A stretch of DNA of 64,000 nucleotides from Streptomyces olivoverticillatus (GTDB lineage Bacteria > Actinomycetota > Actinomycetes > Streptomycetales > Streptomycetaceae), in contig NZ_JACHJH010000002.1 in assembly GCF_014203555.1 (NCBI RefSeq), positions 92,692 to 156,691 of the forward strand, read 5' to 3'. The notes beneath the pieces are model-generated. The model made no database searches, was not told the origin of the DNA, and was given only the letters and a program-made list of their open reading frames with translations. The first letter of the stretch is position 1. Each line of letters opens with the position of its first letter. Shown here piece by piece: positions 28,821 through 38,789 of this stretch. A program made the position numbers and the translations under genes.

Positions 28821-29786
28821 ATGGACGACTTCATCGAGCTCGACGGCGTCGAGAAGGTCTTCGAAGTGCGCCGCAGGACGGGCTTCCTGCGGCGCACGCG
28901 CACCGAGGTGCGGGCGGTGGACGGCATCAGCTTCCGCGTGGCCCGCGGCGAGATGGTCGGCTACATCGGCCCCAACGGGGCGGGGAAGTCCACCACCATC
29001 AAGATGCTCACCGGCATCCTCGTCCCCAGCGGCGGTCGGCTGCGCGTGGCGGGCATCGACCCCTCGCGCGAGCGGACGAGGCTGGCGCGCCGCATCGGCG
29101 TGGTCTTCGGGCAGCGCACCACGCTCTGGTGGGACCTGCCGCTGCGCGACTCCTACGGCCTGGTGCGCCGCATGTACCGCATTCCCGACGCCCGTTACCG
29201 CGCCAACCTCGACCGCTGCGTCGAGCTGCTCGACCTCGGCGCGCTGCTCGACGTGCCCGTACGGCAGCTCTCGCTCGGGCAGCGGATGCGCGGGGACATC
29301 GCGGCCGCGCTGCTGCACGACCCCGAGGTGCTCTACCTGGACGAGCCGACGATCGGCCTGGACGTGGTGAGCAAGGCGAAGGTCCGGGAGTTCCTGCGGG
29401 ACGTGAACGCCGAGCGCGGGACGACCGTTCTGCTGACCACCCACGATCTGACCGACATCGAGCAGTTGTGCAAGCGGGTGATGGTCATCGACCACGGCCG
29501 GCTCGTCCACGACGGCGCCCTGGACGGACTGCATGCGATCGGCGAGAGCGAGCGCATGCTCGTGGTCGATCTGGAGCGAGAGCTTCCGCCCATTGACGGC
29601 ATCCTCGGCGCCCGCACCGTCAAGGTCGAAGGCCCGCGCCAGTGGCTGGCGTTCGCGGCCACCCGGAGCGCGGCGCCCGTCGTGGCGGCCGTCGCCGAGC
29701 GGTATCCGCTGGTGGACCTGTCGGTGCGGGAGCCGGACATCGAGGAGGTCATCGCCCGGATGTACGCGGGCAGGGCATCACTGTGA
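28821..29786 (+). CDS. ABC transporter ATP-binding protein
   Basis: A 321-residue ATPase for the two preceding permeases. The Walker A is GPNGAGKSTT, the signature LSLGQRMRGDIAAALL, Walker B VLYLDEPTIGLD, and the switch His is in LLTTHDLTD. A C-terminal extension of about 90 residues after the ATPase core is typical of the DUF990-linked ATPases. The ATG follows GAAGGA. It is the last gene of the operon. Confidence 0.93.
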   Translation: MDDFIELDGVEKVFEVRRRTGFLRRTRTEVRAVDGISFRVARGEMVGYIGPNGAGKSTTIKMLTGILVPSGGRLRVAGIDPSRERTRLARRIGVVFGQRTTLWWDLPLRDSYGLVRRMYRIPDARYRANLDRCVELLDLGALLDVPVRQLSLGQRMRGDIAAALLHDPEVLYLDEPTIGLDVVSKAKVREFLRDVNAERGTTVLLTTHDLTDIEQLCKRVMVIDHGRLVHDGALDGLHAIGESERMLVVDLERELPPIDGILGARTVKVEGPRQWLAFAATRSAAPVVAAVAERYPLVDLSVREPDIEEVIARMYAGRASL

Positions 29787-29817
29787 CGCCTTCGAACAAC
29801 GCCCTAGGCTGTCCGCT

Positions 29818-30504
29818 ATGACGAACGGACTTCCTGAGATGCGGGCCTCGGACGCCGAGCGCGAGCGCGTCGCCGAGGCGCTGCGCGAGGCCGTCGCCGA
29901 AGGGCGGCTGGACATGGAGGAGTTCGAGCAGCGCCTGGAGGCCGCCTACCGGGCCCGTACCCACGCCGACCTGGAGCCCCTGGTGCGGGACCTGCCGGTG
30001 CCCGCCTCGGCCGCGGCGCCCGCGCAGGCGGCCGGCGAGGGCGGCTGGGCGGAGCGCATCGGCGGCACGGCGACCTCCACGTGGGCCGTCGGCATCATGG
30101 GCGGCTTCCAGCGCCGCGGCGGCTGGACCGTCCCGCGCCGCTTCACCGCCTTCGCCTTCTGGGGCGGCGGCGAGATCGACCTGCGCGAGGCGCGCTTCGA
30201 GGACCGCGAGGTCGTCATCCGCTGCTTCGCCATCATGGGCGGCATGCAGGTCCTCGTGGATCCGGACACGGAGGTGGAGGTCAACGGCATCGGCATCATG
30301 GGCGGCTTCGACGACAAGGCCTCCGGCGCGGGCACCCCGGGCTCGCCCCGGGTGCGGGTGACGGGCCTGGCCTTCTGGGGCGGGGTGGGCGTCGATCGCA
30401 AGGTGACCAAGGCCGAGCGCAGGCGGCTGCGCGAGGAGAAGCGCGAGGAACGCCGCCTGGAGCGGGAGCAGCGCCGCGACGGCGGGCGCAAGACGCTGAA
30501 GTGA
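29818..30504 (+). CDS. DUF1707 and LiaF-like domain protein
   Basis: A 228-residue protein. Residues about 7-60 are DUF1707 (MRASDAERERVAEALREAV and GRLDMEEFEQRLEAAYRART). The rest resembles the C-terminal domain of LiaF-type cell-envelope stress proteins, with repeated IMGG and FWGG motifs. A Lys/Arg/Glu-rich coil ends it. No membrane segment is evident. It follows the ABC operon by 31 bp and may be co-transcribed. Role unknown; LiaF proteins restrain antibiotic-stress signalling. Confidence 0.8.
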   Translation: MTNGLPEMRASDAERERVAEALREAVAEGRLDMEEFEQRLEAAYRARTHADLEPLVRDLPVPASAAAPAQAAGEGGWAERIGGTATSTWAVGIMGGFQRRGGWTVPRRFTAFAFWGGGEIDLREARFEDREVVIRCFAIMGGMQVLVDPDTEVEVNGIGIMGGFDDKASGAGTPGSPRVRVTGLAFWGGVGVDRKVTKAERRRLREEKREERRLEREQRRDGGRKTLK

Positions 30505-30522
30505 GCGGCCCTCCGGCGAGCC

Positions 30523-31848
30523 CTACAGCGCCGCCGACGCCTCTCCCTTGAGGGCGTCCAGGTCCAGTGTGTCGGCCATCACCCGGTAGCCCTCGTCGCT
30601 CGGGTGCAGGTGGTCGCCGCAGTCGTACGCGGGAAGCAGCCGCTGCGGGTCGGCCGGGTCGCGTAGCGCCAGGTCGAAGTCCACGAGGTCGTCGAAGACG
30701 CGCCCGGTGCGGATCTGGCTGTTGACGGCCTGGCGCACGGGCTCCTGCTCGGGGTCGACGCCGGCGTGCCCGGCGAAGGGCGTGAGCGTGGAGCCCACCA
30801 CGCGCAGGCCCCGCGCGTGCGCCCGGTCGACCAGCGCCCGTAGGCCCGCCACGATCCGGTCGGGGTCCATCTGCCGCGGGCTGCGCAGGATGTCGTTGAC
30901 GCCCAGCTCCACGACGACGGCGCGGACGTCCGCCCGGGCGAGCACGTCGCGGTCGAGGCGCTGGAGACCGCTGGGGTTGTCGGTGGGGGAGGAACCCATG
31001 CCGCCGAGCAGGACGCGATTTCCGCTGATGCCCTCGTTGAGGACGCTGTAGCGCGGCGCGCCCGGCTCGGAGCGCAGCCGCGAGGCGAGGAAGTCCGTCC
31101 AGCGGTGGTTGGCGCCCATGGTGGCCGAGATGCCGTCGGTGATCGAGTCGCCGAGCGCCACGACCGCGCCCTGCGCCTCCGTGCTCCAGACGTCGACGGC
31201 GGTGACGTAGCGCCAGTACGCGGTCTTGGTGGCGTAGGGGGCGCCGCCCGCCTCCTGCGTCTGGTCGCCGTGCGCCAGGTAGGAGATCTGACGGGCGTGC
31301 GGGTGGAAGGTCACCGGGCCGGAGGGGGTGGGGGAGTACGTGCTGACGAGCAGGTCGGAGGCGTAGCCGATGCCGAGCCGGACCGGGTCGCTGGTGACGG
31401 CCTGGCCGGCCGGGATGGTCACGACGGGCCGGCCGCCGAACGTCAGCGGCCGCAGGCTGCCCGGCGCGGCGGTGGCGCTGCCGGGGGTCGCGGCGAGGCC
31501 GAGGGAGGAGTGGCTGATGGTGAGCGGCTGGGTGCCGTGGAGGTTGGAGAGCTGCACGCGGGCGCTGGTGCCCGCGATGGTGGGGTGCACCACGTTGCGG
31601 ATGGTCTGCCCGGGGAAGCCCCGGTCGGTGCCCGGCTCCGCGCCGGAGGGGGAGGTGGACCAGGAGCCGACCCAGCTGCCCGCGGCGGCGGGCGCGGCGG
31701 AGCGCCGCGCCTCGTGCGGCTGCGCGGCGGGCGGGCCGTCGTTGCTGCCGACCCCGACGAATATCGCTGTTGAGACGGCTATCACCACGGCCGCCAGTGC
31801 GGCGAGCACGGCGTACGCCGCACCGCGGGGCAGGGGCGACCTCTTCAT
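30523..31848 (-). CDS. Secreted SGNH/GDSL hydrolase
   Basis: A 441-residue exported or membrane-anchored esterase. After an N-terminal hydrophobic segment and a beta-rich domain of about 200 residues, the SGNH blocks appear in order: ALGDSITDG (nucleophile Ser), GISGNRVL (Gly), ELGVNDI (Asn) and CGDHLHPSDEGY (Asp and His). The two-part layout matches streptomycete SGNH hydrolases with an N-terminal jelly-roll domain. The ATG at 31848 follows AGGAGA by 9 nt. It is convergent with the DUF1707 gene. Substrate unknown. Confidence 0.87.
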   Translation of the reverse strand: MKRSPLPRGAAYAVLAALAAVVIAVSTAIFVGVGSNDGPPAAQPHEARRSAAPAAAGSWVGSWSTSPSGAEPGTDRGFPGQTIRNVVHPTIAGTSARVQLSNLHGTQPLTISHSSLGLAATPGSATAAPGSLRPLTFGGRPVVTIPAGQAVTSDPVRLGIGYASDLLVSTYSPTPSGPVTFHPHARQISYLAHGDQTQEAGGAPYATKTAYWRYVTAVDVWSTEAQGAVVALGDSITDGISATMGANHRWTDFLASRLRSEPGAPRYSVLNEGISGNRVLLGGMGSSPTDNPSGLQRLDRDVLARADVRAVVVELGVNDILRSPRQMDPDRIVAGLRALVDRAHARGLRVVGSTLTPFAGHAGVDPEQEPVRQAVNSQIRTGRVFDDLVDFDLALRDPADPQRLLPAYDCGDHLHPSDEGYRVMADTLDLDALKGEASAAL

Positions 31849-32124
31849 GGGCGGATGTCTCCTGGACATGGACGGCGGAGCGTACGGCTCCGGTGTGCGG
31901 AACCGGGTCGGTGCAGCTGGTCGGCGACGTTCGCCCGCGCGGTCCGAGTGCGGCCCCATGATCCCATGGGGGCGCTCTGACCGGCCCGGGGGCCGGACGT
32001 CCACGAGGTGCCGGTCCGTCGCCCGGCAGGTGCGACTTGTCAGACGCGGGGAACTCTCCGGCCGTTCCCCGAGTCGGTCAGGTAGGGACAATGCACATGA
32101 GGACAGCCGGAACGGGTGGTGCGG

Positions 32125-33486
32125 ATGGATCGGTTCCAAGCCGAGCGGCCGGCCGCCGGCCAGGGCGGCCCGGACGCCGCCCGGGCAGATGCCGCCGAAA
32201 GGGTGATGCCCCCTGCGCCCGGCGGTTTCACCTACAGCGCCGCGGACGAGCTCAAGCGGCGCGGCGTCCGCCGGATGAAGGCCCTGGCGACGGGGCTGCT
32301 GTTGGCCGTCGCGCTGGTCTACTCGCTGGCGAGGTGGGCGCAGACGGCGGGCTGGACGGGCTGGCCCGGCTATGTGGCGGCCGCCGCCGAGGCGGGCATG
32401 GTCGGCGCACTGGCCGACTGGTTCGCCGTGACCGCCCTCTTCCGGCGCCCCATGGGCCTGCCCATTCCGCACACCGCGATCATCCCCACCAAGAAGGACC
32501 AGCTGGGGCAGAGCCTGGGCGACTTCGTGGGCGAGAACTTCCTCTCCGGTGAGGTGGTGCGCGTACGGTTGCGCGGGGTCGGCATCGGCTCCCGGCTGGG
32601 CGCCTGGCTCGCCGAGCCCGCGCACGCCGACCGGGTGACGGCCGAGCTGGCCACCGCGCTGCGCGGCGCACTGACCGTCCTGCGGGATGCGGACGTCCAG
32701 GCGGTCGTGGGCGAGGCCATCACCCGAAGGGCGGAGCAGGCCGAGATCGCGCCCGGCATCGGCACCCTGCTGGAGAAGATCGTCACCGACGGCGGCCACC
32801 GCCGGGTGGTGGACCTGGTGTGCGCACGGGCCCACGACTGGCTGGTCGCGCACAGCGAGTCGGTGATGGCGGCGGTCACCGGCGGTGCCCCCGGCTGGAC
32901 GCCGCGCTTCGTGGACCGCAAGGTCGGCGAGCGCGTCTACAAGGAGCTGCTGCGCTTCGCCACCGAGATGCGCGACATGCCGGACCACCCGGCGCGCGGC
33001 GCGGTCGACCGCTTCCTGACCGACTTCTCCCGCGACCTGCGGTCCGACGAGGACACCCGGGCCCGCGTGGAGCGCCTGAAGTCCGAGGTGCTGGGCCGCG
33101 CCGAGGTCCAGGACCTGATCGCCTCGACCTGGGCCTCGGTCCGCGCGATGGTCGTGGCGGCGGCGGAGGACGAGCGCAGCGAACTGCGGCTGCGCGCCCG
33201 CGCCGCGATCCTCTCCCTGGGTGCCCGCATGAGCGCCGACGACCGGCTGCGCGCCAAGATCGACGGCTGGCTGGAGGACGCGGCGGTCTATGTGGTGACG
33301 ACCTATCGGGACGAGATCACGCTGCTCATCACGGACACGGTGGCGAGCTGGGACGCGGAGCAGACCTCCCGGAAGATCGAGGCCCACATCGGTCGTGACC
33401 TGCAGTTCATCAGGATCAACGGCACGGTGGTCGGGGCGCTGGCGGGCCTGTGCATCTACACGGCGTCGCGGCTGGTGGGGGCATAG
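32125..33486 (+). CDS. DUF445 family membrane protein
   Basis: A 453-residue protein with a cytoplasmic N-terminus, membrane segments near 52-70 and 80-100, and a hydrophobic C-terminal end (GALAGLCIYTASRLVG). The conserved DWFAVTALFRRPMGLPIPHTA block, found in DUF445 proteins, follows the second segment, and a long helical region spans about 130-430. GTG starts at 32116 and 32119 are alternatives to the ATG used. No biochemical role is known for the family. Confidence 0.85.
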   Translation: MDRFQAERPAAGQGGPDAARADAAERVMPPAPGGFTYSAADELKRRGVRRMKALATGLLLAVALVYSLARWAQTAGWTGWPGYVAAAAEAGMVGALADWFAVTALFRRPMGLPIPHTAIIPTKKDQLGQSLGDFVGENFLSGEVVRVRLRGVGIGSRLGAWLAEPAHADRVTAELATALRGALTVLRDADVQAVVGEAITRRAEQAEIAPGIGTLLEKIVTDGGHRRVVDLVCARAHDWLVAHSESVMAAVTGGAPGWTPRFVDRKVGERVYKELLRFATEMRDMPDHPARGAVDRFLTDFSRDLRSDEDTRARVERLKSEVLGRAEVQDLIASTWASVRAMVVAAAEDERSELRLRARAAILSLGARMSADDRLRAKIDGWLEDAAVYVVTTYRDEITLLITDTVASWDAEQTSRKIEAHIGRDLQFIRINGTVVGALAGLCIYTASRLVGA

Positions 33487-33525
33487 GGAGCCCGCCCGCT
33501 CCTCGCCGCCGGGCAATGTGCGCCC

Positions 33526-34953
33526 TCACCGCATCGTCCGCGACCGGTACAGCACCAGCAGCGCCAGCCCCGAGCCCGTCGCCACCAGGCCCGTGCCCAT
33601 GGCCATCGTCGGGCTCATGGGCGGCCCGGAGCGGGCCAGTTCATGGCCGTCACCCGTGACACGGTCTCCGGTGCCCGGCCGCGTGGCCGGGCCCGGCAGG
33701 GGACCCGGCCCGCTCAGCGGCGCCGGCGCGCGCGGCGCCTTGGCGTCGTCGTCCTGCGAGAACGACGCCCGGGGCGCCCCCGCACCGCAGTCGGGAAGGC
33801 TGCCCTCGAAGGGGTAGGCGTGGAACGCCTGGCTGCCCCCGCCGCCGCCCGATTCGTGGATGAGCGAACCGGCCGTGAAGAAGCGGCCGTTCAGGCTGGG
33901 CAAGGTCACCCGGGTCGCACTGGACGCCCGGCCGATCAGAACCGCGCCGTCCAACTGCCCGGTGCCCACCAGCCGGACGTCCTTCGCATCCGGGAAGTTC
34001 CACAGCAGCTTCTCCCGCTGCACCCCGACGACCTTGCCGGGGAGCGTGTTGACCGTACGGGTGTCGCCGTCGGGCGGGTTGGTGAGGTTGACGAGCACGG
34101 TGGCCCCGGCCGGGATCCGCTCGAACGCCAAGGACTGCGGCCCGCCGCCCACCGCGGTCAGGTCGAAGCCCACGTTGAAGACCTGGAGCGCGGACGTCCC
34201 GTCCCCCGTGAAGACGGTCTTGTCCCCCTGGTTGACCGCGACACCGGTCGCCCCGCGCGGCATCCCCCTGTCGTACGCGTAGCACGAGCTCACGGAGGTG
34301 AGCTCCTCCCGCAGCCCGCGGTAGGAGGCGACCGCGTGCTTGTCGTGCGCACCGGCCGGGCTCACCGTGCCGGAGGACCCCCCGGCGTAGGCGACCGAGC
34401 CCCGGACCGTGCCCTCCTCGGCGACGAGCCGCTGCCCCGCGGCCACCCGCACCGCGCCGCCCACGCGCAGGAAGGCCGAACCGTTGTCCGGCGGGACCCG
34501 GGAGCCGGTGCCGACGACCCCCACGCTGTACACCGGCGGCACGCCCACCCCCTTGGCCATGTCGAAGTTGCCGAGCACGACGACCCGGCCCTCCGCCTCC
34601 GCCGCCGCCTGACGCACGGCGTAGTCGCCGCCGACGAAGACGTTGATGCCGTTGTCCCGGCCCAGCACCGGCCCGTTGTGCGGATCGGGGTACGCGGCCG
34701 GGCAGGTGCCCGGCACACAGGGACCGAGGCCCGCCGGAAGCGGTTCGGCGATACCGGACGCGGTGAACACCCAGGCCAGCAGCGCGCCGCCGACCCCGAC
34801 CAGAGCAGCGGCCGCGCCGCGGGCCGCCGGGCGCAGGGCCACCCGGACCGCGCGGTGCCTGCCGTGCCGCCTGCCCCGGTGACTGCCCGGACGCCCTCGG
34901 CACCCGGGCTCGCGCTGCCACACCGGCTCCCGCTGTCGCTCGCTCTGGCGCAT
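33526..34953 (-). CDS. Choice-of-anchor A domain surface protein
   Basis: A 475-residue exported protein. A long basic N-terminus precedes a hydrophobic segment (about residues 40-62), then a region matching the choice-of-anchor A family: GINVFVGGDYAV, VVVLGNFDMAKG, FNVGFDLTAVG and PSLNGRFFTAGSLIHESGG. A Pro/Ala linker is followed by a C-terminal membrane segment and a basic tail, so it is anchored to the cell surface. A LARSG just before the segment resembles the LAxTG sortase motif but has Ser instead of Thr. The start is uncertain because no good ribosome site is present. Confidence 0.8.
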   Translation of the reverse strand: MRQSERQREPVWQREPGCRGRPGSHRGRRHGRHRAVRVALRPAARGAAAALVGVGGALLAWVFTASGIAEPLPAGLGPCVPGTCPAAYPDPHNGPVLGRDNGINVFVGGDYAVRQAAAEAEGRVVVLGNFDMAKGVGVPPVYSVGVVGTGSRVPPDNGSAFLRVGGAVRVAAGQRLVAEEGTVRGSVAYAGGSSGTVSPAGAHDKHAVASYRGLREELTSVSSCYAYDRGMPRGATGVAVNQGDKTVFTGDGTSALQVFNVGFDLTAVGGGPQSLAFERIPAGATVLVNLTNPPDGDTRTVNTLPGKVVGVQREKLLWNFPDAKDVRLVGTGQLDGAVLIGRASSATRVTLPSLNGRFFTAGSLIHESGGGGGSQAFHAYPFEGSLPDCGAGAPRASFSQDDDAKAPRAPAPLSGPGPLPGPATRPGTGDRVTGDGHELARSGPPMSPTMAMGTGLVATGSGLALLVLYRSRTMR

Positions 34954-35056
34954 ATCCGAAAATATGCATGTCACTTGGCGGCGCATGCGGCAGTACACGC
35001 ACCGGTGCCCCCGGACGGCCCACCCGCCCCACGCCGGCCGGGTCCGGCGCGCGCCC

Positions 35057-35914
35057 CTAGGCGTCCTTGAGCTGCTGGCGCTGCCGCCCCAGCCCGTCGA
35101 TCTCCAGCTCCATCACGTCCCCCGCCCGCAGATACGGCTTGGGCTCGGGACGGCTCAAGGCGACGCCCGCGGGGGTGCCGGTGTTGATGACGTCACCCGG
35201 GTAGAGCGTCATGAACCCGCTGACGTAGCGCACCACGTGGGCGACCGGGAAGATCTGCTCGGCCGTGCTGGAGTCCTGCATCAGCTCGCCGTTGACCCAC
35301 AGGCGCATGCCCAGCGCATGCGGGTCGGGTATCTCGTCCGCCGTCACCAGCCACGGCCCGAACGGGTTGAACGTCTCGCAGTTCTTGCCCTTGTCCCACT
35401 GGCCGCCGCGCTCGTTCTGGAAGGCGCGCTCGGACACGTCGTTCGTCACCGCATATCCGGCGACCGCCGCCAGCGCCTCCTCGTCGGTGCGCAGATAGCG
35501 GGCCGTGCGCCCGATGACGACCGCCAGCTCGACCTCCCAGTCCGTCTTCTCCGCGCCACGCGGCACCAGCACCGTGTCGTCCGGGCCGACGACCGTGTCC
35601 GGGGCCTTCATGAAGAGCACCGGCTCCGCGGGCGTCGCCACGCCCGCCTCGGCCACGAGGTCCCGGTAGTTCACCCCGACACAGACGATCTTGCCTATGC
35701 GGGCCACCGGCGGGCCGATGCGCAGCCCCCGCCGGTCCAGGACCGGCAGCACGCGCGCGCCCACGGCGGCCCGTACGTGCGCGAGCGCCGCCTCGTCACC
35801 GAGCAGCGCCCCGTCCACGTCCGGCACCAGCGCCGACAGGTCGCGCAGCGTCCCGTCCTCGTCGAGCAGCGCCGGGCGCTCCGCGCCCGGAGGCCCGACA
35901 CGCAGCAGCTTCAT
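35057..35914 (-). CDS. Fumarylacetoacetate hydrolase family protein
   Basis: A 285-residue enzyme of the FAH superfamily, which cleaves or decarboxylates 2-keto-diacids in aromatic and sugar-acid breakdown. IGKIVCVGVNYRDL begins the catalytic domain; EPVLFMKAPDTVVGPDD, KTDWEVELAVVIG and YAVTNDVSER contain the Mg ligands and catalytic residues. The ATG follows GGGAG by 8 nt. No pathway genes lie nearby, so the substrate is unknown; acylpyruvase and 2,4-diketo-3-deoxy-sugar hydrolase are possibilities. Confidence 0.88.
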   Translation of the reverse strand: MKLLRVGPPGAERPALLDEDGTLRDLSALVPDVDGALLGDEAALAHVRAAVGARVLPVLDRRGLRIGPPVARIGKIVCVGVNYRDLVAEAGVATPAEPVLFMKAPDTVVGPDDTVLVPRGAEKTDWEVELAVVIGRTARYLRTDEEALAAVAGYAVTNDVSERAFQNERGGQWDKGKNCETFNPFGPWLVTADEIPDPHALGMRLWVNGELMQDSSTAEQIFPVAHVVRYVSGFMTLYPGDVINTGTPAGVALSRPEPKPYLRAGDVMELEIDGLGRQRQQLKDA

Positions 35915-36006
35915 CGCTACAACTCCCGAAATCCGAAAGGCCGGCCCCGAAAGATCGTCCAAGAGCGGAGGCCCTCTCCACAAGGCCCGTTTCGGTCTGC
36001 GAACGC

Positions 36007-36756
36007 CTACTTGGCGTCAATCGCGGCTGCCGGTCGCGGCGTGCGCGCCCGTTGGAGGTACGCCCGCTCGACCGCCGTCCACGTCGTGGTCGTCACCAGG
36101 TAGAGACCGGCCGCGAGCGGCACCACGGCAGCGGTGATCAGCGTCCCGAACGACAGCAGGGGCGCCACCTTCGCCATCACCGCCGCGCCCGGCAGCGCCG
36201 CCTCCCCGGCGGCCGGTGCGGGCCGGTCCGCGGCCGCCTTGCGGTTGCGCCGGTACGTCCACGTGGCGACCGCGCCCACGAGCACGAACAGGCCCAGGTA
36301 CACCAGCCCCTGCGCGCCCACCGGACCGCCGTGGCCCAGCGCGTCGGCCCACCGGCCGCCCAGCGGGGCACCCCACAGCGTGTGGTCCAGCAGGGCCCGG
36401 CCGCCCTTACCGGTGGAGAACAAGCGGTACATCACGAAGAACACCGGCAGCTGGACGAGCGTCGGCAGGAACCCGGCCAGCGGCGACGTGCCCTCCTTGG
36501 CGTAGAGCTCGGACGCCGCCCGCTGCAGCCGCTCGGGGTTCTTGCCGTGCTTGCGCTTCAACTCCGCCAGCTTGGGCGCCAGCTCCGCGCGCGCCCGCTC
36601 GCCCCGCGCCGCGGCCCTGGCCAGGGGGTGCAGCGCCAGCCGGACGCACACGGTGAGCGTGACGATCGCGGCGGCCGTGGCCGAGGCACCGCAGAGCGGA
36701 TGCAGCGTGTCGGCCAGGTGGGAGAGGAGCGAACCTAGGGGTGCGAAAAAGGACAT
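36007..36756 (-). CDS. YidC/Oxa1-type membrane protein insertase (second copy type)
   Basis: A 249-residue membrane protein with the YidC/Oxa1 core: LARAAARGERARAELAPKL and ELKRKHGKNPERLQRAASEL form the cytoplasmic hairpin, followed by GTSPLAGFLPTLVQLPVFFVMYRLF. It lacks the large periplasmic domain, as in Gram-positive YidC. The main yidC of streptomycetes is near the origin (rnpA region), so this is probably a paralogue with its own clients. It is followed upstream by a small DUF6412-type gene on the same strand. Confidence 0.85.
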   Translation of the reverse strand: MSFFAPLGSLLSHLADTLHPLCGASATAAAIVTLTVCVRLALHPLARAAARGERARAELAPKLAELKRKHGKNPERLQRAASELYAKEGTSPLAGFLPTLVQLPVFFVMYRLFSTGKGGRALLDHTLWGAPLGGRWADALGHGGPVGAQGLVYLGLFVLVGAVATWTYRRNRKAAADRPAPAAGEAALPGAAVMAKVAPLLSFGTLITAAVVPLAAGLYLVTTTTWTAVERAYLQRARTPRPAAAIDAK

Positions 36757-36854
36757 GGGTGGACCAACCCTCCACGGGTCTCGTCGTGCCGGAAAAAGGA
36801 TTTCGGCGTGACGAACCGCGCGGGCCCGCTGGAGCAGTGAGTGGAGCGGAGCGC

Positions 36855-37169
36855 CTACGCGGCCGTCGGGAGGGCGCACCCGGGCGCTCGGGGCCGTCGG
36901 CGGCCCTGGGCATCCGGATCACGCTGGGCGAGGAACGCGGTGCGCAGCTCACGGTCGCGTATCGCGGTGCGTATTCGGGTCGGCGTGAGCGGCCCGGCCG
37001 TGCGGGCGGCCGCCACGGCGGCCATGGCGCACAGCACCAGCGCGGCCGCGACGGCGGTGGTGGTCGCGGCGAGCGCGACCACGGCGCTCACCAGGCCGCT
37101 CTGCAGGAGCAGCACTTCGGCCAGCAGGAAGAGGAGCACGCTGATGTGCGTACGAAAGACGGCGTTCAC
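36855..37169 (-). CDS. DUF6412-like small membrane protein next to yidC paralogue
   Basis: A 104-residue protein with two hydrophobic segments (about 7-24 and 27-52) and a basic, Arg-rich cytoplasmic tail. The GTG at 37169 follows GGGGGGAG by 6 nt. It resembles the DUF6412-type proteins that I recall beside this YidC paralogue in streptomycetes; the 98-bp gap permits co-transcription. Function unknown. Confidence 0.65.
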   Translation of the reverse strand: MNAVFRTHISVLLFLLAEVLLLQSGLVSAVVALAATTTAVAAALVLCAMAAVAAARTAGPLTPTRIRTAIRDRELRTAFLAQRDPDAQGRRRPRAPGCALPTAA

Positions 37170-37262
37170 AGCGCTCCCCCCAACCCTCTGTACAAAATGA
37201 CGCATCGTCATGACGAGGCCCCCATATGCATGGAGGCTCTCGCATCCCCGTTCGTTCCGATG

Positions 37263-38789
37263 TTAGACCGAACCACTGACAGCCGACGCCGCCGGGCCCA
37301 CGTCACCGGCCATTCCCGGGTCCGACGCCAGGACGTCCTCGTCCGGCCGCGCGTCCACGGGCTGCGGCCCGAACAGGGAAACCGCCAGCGCCACCAGCAG
37401 GTTCAGCGCCAGCGCCGGAGCTCCCGCGTTCACCCCCCACACCGGGTCGTGCTCGGTGAACACCAGCGCGCACACCAGCGCACCGCCCGCCACCAGCCCG
37501 CTCAACGCTCCCCACAGCGTCAGCTTCCGCCACACCAGGCCCAGAAGAATCATGGGGACGAGCTGGGCCATGCCCTCGTACGAGATGAGCGAAAGCCGCA
37601 CCAGGGTGTTGGGCACCGTATAGGTCATCACCAGGGCCAGCGCCCCGGCCGCCACCACGACGACCTGGGCGGCCACCTTCTGCCGGTCCGGGCGGTCGGC
37701 CAGGCGCGGCACGGCCCCCAGCACGCTCCGCCCCCACATCGTCCCGATGACCAGCATGAACACCGCCATCGGCACGATCGAGGACAGCGCCGCCGCGACC
37801 CCGATCAGCCCCACCGCCCAGGCGGGCAGCGAGTCCACGACCAGCTTGAACAGCGCCAGGTTCGACCCGGCGCCCGTCAGCCCCGGCACGATGAAGACGG
37901 CCGCCATGCCCAGCAGCATCGGCACGAACAGCAGCACGTTGTAGAACGGCAGCAGCATGGCGTTGCGGCGCAGGGCGTTGGCGTCGCGCGCCCCCAGATA
38001 GCCGGCGACGGTGGTCGGGAAGATGACGACCGTCAGCGAGTTGAGGAAGCTCGTCGTGACGAACCAGCTGCCGCCCAGCCCGCTGCCCCCGTGCCCCGTC
38101 AGCGTCAGCCAGGCGGGCTTCTCGGCCACCAGGCGGTCCAGGAAGGGCCCGTAGCCGTCGAAGTAGTGCACCGGCACATAGATCGCCAGGAAGCCGAGCG
38201 TGCCGATGACCAGGACGTCCTTGAGCACGGACACCCATGCACTGCCGCGCAGCCCGCTCACCGCCACGAAGGTGGTGCTCACGGCGAAGGCGATGAAGTA
38301 GGCCCAGTTCAGGCTGATGGTCCCGTAGGAGATCGTCGAGACGACGACCCCCATCCCGGTGATCTGCAGCTGGATGTACGGCAGCAGGCACACCGTCGCC
38401 AGGATCGCCACCAGCGTTCCCAGCCATGGCCGCCCGTAGCGGTGGGCGACCATGTCGGTGATGGTGACGAGGCCGTGCCGGCGCGCGTACGACCACAGGG
38501 TCGGGCCGACCACGTAGCCGATCGCGTAGCCGCAGGAGAGGTAGGCGATGACGTACAGCACGGGTGCGCCGTAGTTGTAGCCCCAGCCCGCCGCGCCCAG
38601 ATAGCTGAAGCTGGTGTAGCCCTCGCCCGCCATCAGCACCCAGATGAAGACCGTGCCCAGGCTGCGGCCGCCCACCGACCACTCGGTGAGCCCGCCGCCC
38701 CGGCCGCGGCCCCGTACGGCCAGGAGCCCCAGGACCACGGTCAGCAGCATGAAGACCGCGAACACGGACGTCGCGACCGTGGCCTTCAC
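37263..38789 (-). CDS. Sodium:solute symporter family protein
   Basis: A 508-residue transporter with about 13 membrane segments. EWSVGGRSLGTVFIWVLMAG and GEGYTSFSYLGAAGWGYNYG near the N-terminus are typical of the SSS family, and HGLVTITDMVAHRYG follows. These proteins import organic acids, sugars or amino acids with Na+. Its GTG overlaps the stop of the DUF3311 gene (GTGA), a pair often seen with monocarboxylate-type symporters. The substrate is not determined. Confidence 0.88.
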   Translation of the reverse strand: MKATVATSVFAVFMLLTVVLGLLAVRGRGRGGGLTEWSVGGRSLGTVFIWVLMAGEGYTSFSYLGAAGWGYNYGAPVLYVIAYLSCGYAIGYVVGPTLWSYARRHGLVTITDMVAHRYGRPWLGTLVAILATVCLLPYIQLQITGMGVVVSTISYGTISLNWAYFIAFAVSTTFVAVSGLRGSAWVSVLKDVLVIGTLGFLAIYVPVHYFDGYGPFLDRLVAEKPAWLTLTGHGGSGLGGSWFVTTSFLNSLTVVIFPTTVAGYLGARDANALRRNAMLLPFYNVLLFVPMLLGMAAVFIVPGLTGAGSNLALFKLVVDSLPAWAVGLIGVAAALSSIVPMAVFMLVIGTMWGRSVLGAVPRLADRPDRQKVAAQVVVVAAGALALVMTYTVPNTLVRLSLISYEGMAQLVPMILLGLVWRKLTLWGALSGLVAGGALVCALVFTEHDPVWGVNAGAPALALNLLVALAVSLFGPQPVDARPDEDVLASDPGMAGDVGPAASAVSGSV